Source: Candidatus Nanohalarchaeota archaeon (GTDB lineage Archaea > EX4484-52). Taken from it: DNA of 7,899 nt. The notes beneath the pieces are model-generated. The model had not been told where the DNA came from, did not search any database, and saw nothing but the letters and a program-made list of their open reading frames with translations. Made by a program: the position numbers and the translations under genes. Positions 6,325-7,899 of the stretch are shown here, one piece after another (the stretch's first letter is position 1; each line of letters opens with the position of its first letter). The DNA is taken from positions 1 to 7,899 of the forward strand of contig QMVB01000041.1 in the NCBI GenBank assembly GCA_003660905.1, read 5' to 3'.

Positions 6325-6412
6325 AACCCGATAGATAATATTATGCAGCTATAGTTTATATTCAACGGGTTAACCTATTAGATAATATTGTATTTTAGTC
6401 TATTTAACGGGT
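6325..6412. repeat. Imperfect tandem duplication bounded by AACC and GGGT
   Basis: Two units can be aligned: 6325-6370 and 6372-6412. Both begin AACC, share TAGATAATATT soon after (15 of the first 18 bases agree), and end in TATT(C/T)AACGGGT. In unit 1 the ends are complementary, AACCCG (6325-6330) against CGGGTT (6366-6371), so it can fold as a stem enclosing an AT-rich loop. Unit 2 is more decayed, with only ACC/GGT left at its ends. The function is unknown. Confidence 0.5.
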
Positions 6413-6615
6413 CAGGCTGTCGCACAATTCAAAATCCTAAGAAAAAGAAGATCAAATATATATTTATATCAAAAAACAAGCCCTTAATTTTAGAACTATT
6501 TTATTGCGGGATATCCTCGGTTTTTATGCATTATATTTTATATGAAGCGGGACACTCAAATACAACTCTTCATATTAACCATGCCCAGCATTTTTAACAT
6601 TAAACTCAATTGTTT

Positions 6616-6918
6616 TTATCTCTTCCAAAGCCCGTCATCGAGTTCACTATTCACAGTAATTTTTTTCAATTTAACATCCAAAACGCAAAAGACAAATAAA
6701 TGGATCAAATCCTTTGATAATTTTATCTCATGCTTCATGATATTGATAAACCCATATTCCTCATCGCTTTCTTTGGTCCCCTTACGCCTCACAATCCTTA
6801 AAAAATAGATTTTATGTGTCTTGAAATTCTTAGCAGTTCTATTCTCCAAATCAACATCCTCAAAATTCCTATCAACAATCTTAATTATGCCTCTCCAGAT
6901 AATCTCCCCATATATCAA
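6616..6918 (-). CDS. Hypothetical protein, 100 residues
   Basis: I do not recognise this protein. It starts at a TTG (6918), the only usable start after an in-frame TGA at 6927-6925; GTGAGATG just upstream could act as a weak ribosome-binding site. The sequence alternates beta-like hydrophobic stretches with charged ones: GEIIWRGIIKIVDRNFEDVD, then H-K-I-Y-F-L-R-I-V-R-R-K-G (35-47), a K-E-S-D-E-E-Y-G-F region, and I-H-L-F-V-F-C-V-L-D-V-K-L-K-K-I (72-87). It has no signal peptide and no clear membrane helix. It lies 37 bases after Bud32 and is probably read from the same transcript. The opposite strand has an 88-codon frame across the same bases (6542-6808), but it is rich in Ser, Phe and Leu as antisense shadows are. 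The coding call is moderate; it could be a gene remnant. Confidence 0.5.
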   Translation of the reverse strand: MIYGEIIWRGIIKIVDRNFEDVDLENRTAKNFKTHKIYFLRIVRRKGTKESDEEYGFINIMKHEIKLSKDLIHLFVFCVLDVKLKKITVNSELDDGLWKR

Positions 6919-6955
6919 AACATCTCACAAAAATTACTTTTAGGATACACTAATT

Positions 6956-7582
6956 TCATCCCGAAGTATTCTTTTTCAAATATCTTCCCCTTGCTTCTAT
7001 CTTCTCCAGTCTATTCTGTATCCTGAATGCCTCTTTTGAATCCAAATATACTGCATATTTTTCCTTAAATAAGCGTGGGCACTCTTTCAGCGCAGGAAAT
7101 GTAGCATCAAATGATTTTATGAAATTATGGATATCCATTGCCTTGTCTTCATCTCTGTGCGATTTATTCCCGAATCCAAAATCTATAAAATAAGGCACTT
7201 CCTTTTTATTTTTAATGGCAACAATTATATTTGAGGTAGTCAAATCCCCGTGGACTATATTGTTCTGGTGCATCTGCGCAACAAAAAAGGCACATCTGTC
7301 CAGGATTGATTTCACTTTCTTTTTGCTTCTAACTTTAATGTAGTTATCCAGGTTTTCTCCTTCAATGAATTCGATTTTCAATGTGTATTCGTCTTCTATT
7401 GAAACATCGGGGACCGGTATTTTGTGCGATTTGCATACTTTCAAAAGCATTGCCTCTTTCTTTGTTCGCATCTTTCTTATATGTTCATCTAGCATTAGAA
7501 CACGGTATTTTTTTCTTATTCTTCTTTTCAGAATATATTTCTCTTCACAGGCAATTATGTCTGCTTCAGCCCCTATTTTCAT
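6956..7582 (-). CDS. bud32: KEOPS complex kinase/ATPase Bud32
   Basis: A 208-residue small atypical kinase of the Bud32/PRPK family, the usual stand-alone length. It starts M-K-I-G-A-E-A-D-I (G-A-E-A at 4-7 is the family's nucleotide-loop signature). It continues with L-K-R-R-I-R-K-K-Y-R (18-27) carrying the probable ATP lysine, and L-D-E-H-I-R-K-M-R-T-K-K-E-A (31-44). The catalytic loop I-V-H-G-D-L-T-T-S-N (109-118) has Asp113 and Asn118, and the metal motif is D-F-G (134-136). E-D-K-A-M-D-I follows at 145-151, and R-G-R-Y near the C-terminus (198-201) matches the family's basic tail. Bud32 acts with Kae1, Cgi121 and Pcc1 in making t6A37 on ANN-decoding tRNAs. Kae1 is not fused to it here. 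The ATG overlaps the stop of a 41-codon small ORF as ATGA, and no good ribosome-binding site stands directly before it. Translation may therefore depend on coupling. Confidence 0.94.
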   Translation of the reverse strand: MKIGAEADIIACEEKYILKRRIRKKYRVLMLDEHIRKMRTKKEAMLLKVCKSHKIPVPDVSIEDEYTLKIEFIEGENLDNYIKVRSKKKVKSILDRCAFFVAQMHQNNIVHGDLTTSNIIVAIKNKKEVPYFIDFGFGNKSHRDEDKAMDIHNFIKSFDATFPALKECPRLFKEKYAVYLDSKEAFRIQNRLEKIEARGRYLKKNTSG

Positions 7583-7704
7583 AAAAATATGTTTGTCCCG
7601 TCCCTAAAGACGTTCCTCCTTATTTTCTTTGACATTTGTTTTTTTAATTCTTCCGGTAAAAGAAGTTGAAGATGATTCTTGCCAGAACAGGAGATACTGG
7701 TCAT
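7579..7704 (-). CDS. Small ORF (41 residues) overlapping the Bud32 start
   Basis: A short frame ATG (7704) to TGA (7579-7581) ends by sharing ATGA with the Bud32 start codon. The peptide begins MTSISCSGKNHLQLLLPEEL and continues K-K-Q-M-S-K-K-I-R-R-N-V-F-R-D-G-T-N-I-F-L. A short leucine-rich helix comes first and a strongly basic second half (K-K, S-K-K-I-R-R) could bind RNA. I do not recognise it. Start context is weak: AGG stands 4-6 bases before the ATG, and an in-frame TAA 12 bases upstream rules out much extension. It could be a real small protein, a leader peptide that couples ribosomes to Bud32, or chance. The exact ATGA overlap and reasonable amino-acid make-up favour the first two. 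An internal GGAGG at 7616-7612 lies about 30 bases ahead of the Bud32 ATG, too far for normal use. Confidence 0.45.
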   Translation of the reverse strand: MTSISCSGKNHLQLLLPEELKKQMSKKIRRNVFRDGTNIFL

Positions 7705-7739
7705 GTGCCTATGTATTTAGAATAATCCCTTAAGAAGGA

Positions 7740-7757
7740 ATTGCCAAAAAAGGCAAT
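7740..7757. repeat. Short hairpin ATTGCC-A6-GGCAAT
   Basis: ATTGCC (7740-7745) and GGCAAT (7752-7757) pair around six A; on the minus strand the loop is six T. It lies in the 5' region of the small ORF/Bud32 transcript, about 36 bases ahead of the small ORF start. If the transcript starts upstream, possibly from the AT-rich stretch at 7773-7792, the hairpin would be in the leader. It could equally be the end of an upstream transcript. Confidence 0.35.
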
Positions 7758-7829
7758 GCCCATTAGGACTATATTATTCAATTATTATTTAATGCGAGGA
7801 GATATGTGCATAAACGAGTCCTCTACACT

Positions 7830-7899
7830 GCTTCATCCAAAAAAATGAAGCTCCCGCCGTTCGCTTCGCTCACTCCGCAGCAAGCTGGAGGGCATCTTC
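7830..7899. repeat. GC-rich inverted-repeat element at the right edge
   Basis: Two nested inverted structures are visible. GCTTCAT (7830-7836) pairs exactly with ATGAAGC (7845-7851) around an 8-base A-rich loop. From 7847 to the window end, GAAGCTCCCGCC at the left faces, in reverse complement, GAAGATGCCCTCC at the right, an imperfect inverted repeat enclosing GTTCGCTTCGCTCACTCCGC. The segment is far richer in G+C than the AT-rich sequence around it. TTCGCTTCGCTCACT-type sequence resembles dispersed palindromic intergenic repeats seen in many prokaryotic genomes, but that link is from memory. The right side may continue beyond the window. Confidence 0.5.

Larger units (their letters stand above)
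6021..6615. other. Gene-free AT-rich stretch with repeats
   Basis: This is the longest stretch without a protein gene that I support. It lies between the end of the 100-residue hypothetical gene and the start of the OB-fold gene, both on the minus strand. It holds the OB-fold promoter, a perfect 12-bp stem-loop (6242-6279) and an imperfect tandem duplication (6325-6412), listed separately. A 28-codon minus-strand frame (6150-6064) has AGGAG just ahead of its ATG, but there is no other support for it. From 6421 to 6615 I see only AT-rich sequence, with a TATA-like ATATATATTTATAT run near 6455-6468. No tRNA or CRISPR array is visible. Confidence 0.6.

Noticed and set aside
6316..6334. GTTCAACCC resembling a tRNA T-loop
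   Set aside because: No matching T-stem, anticodon arm or acceptor stem can be drawn around it, so it is not a tRNA.
6542..6808. 88-codon plus-strand frame opposite the 100-residue hypothetical gene
   Set aside because: Ser/Phe/Leu-rich composition, no ribosome-binding site, and opposite to the direction of every other gene; the minus-strand frame looks more like protein.

Overview
The window looks archaeal. It carries single-gene markers of archaeal information processing and membrane biology: a stand-alone Bud32 kinase of the KEOPS complex, a short single-OB-fold ssDNA-binding protein, a DUF106/EMC3-type Oxa1-superfamily protein, and the archaeal isopentenyl phosphate kinase. It also shows TATA-like elements about 25 bases ahead of probable leaderless starts, and U-rich tails instead of bacterial hairpin terminators. 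The sequence is AT-rich with short intergenic gaps, which suits a DPANN-type or other small-genome archaeon, but the lineage cannot be fixed from this window. Every gene I support lies on the minus strand, so the window reads right to left.

Layout in transcription order. (1) 7899-6616: a GC-rich inverted-repeat element at the right edge, a 41-codon small ORF whose stop overlaps the Bud32 start (ATGA), Bud32, then a 100-residue protein I do not recognise. (2) 6615-6021: a gene-free, AT-rich stretch with a perfect 12-bp stem-loop and an imperfect tandem duplication bounded by AACC/GGGT sequences. (3) 6020-5224: OB-fold protein followed at once by the EMC3/TMCO1-like membrane insertase. (4) 5170-3962: a probably monocistronic Gfo/Idh/MocA oxidoreductase with its own TATA box and a U-rich terminator. 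(5) 3788-1: a tightly packed operon of an AIM24-family protein, isopentenyl phosphate kinase, a DinD/Bro-N-like protein, a UbiD-family decarboxylase and a truncated Nudix protein of the isopentenyl-diphosphate isomerase type.

The main story is region 5. UbiD-family anhydromevalonate phosphate decarboxylase makes isopentenyl phosphate, isopentenyl phosphate kinase converts it to isopentenyl diphosphate (IPP), and an Idi-type Nudix enzyme could isomerise IPP to dimethylallyl diphosphate (DMAPP). These are the last steps of the archaeal modified mevalonate route, probably encoded as one transcript. The surprise is the Bro-N/DinD-like gene between kinase and decarboxylase. It is spaced by only 3 bases and 1 base, and its last codons supply the ribosome-binding site of the decarboxylase gene. 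Known Bro-N proteins belong to phage antirepressors and DNA-damage genes, not lipid synthesis.

Other points worth a look are the small ORF coupled to Bud32, the structured non-coding stretch at 6242-6412, and the right-edge repeat.
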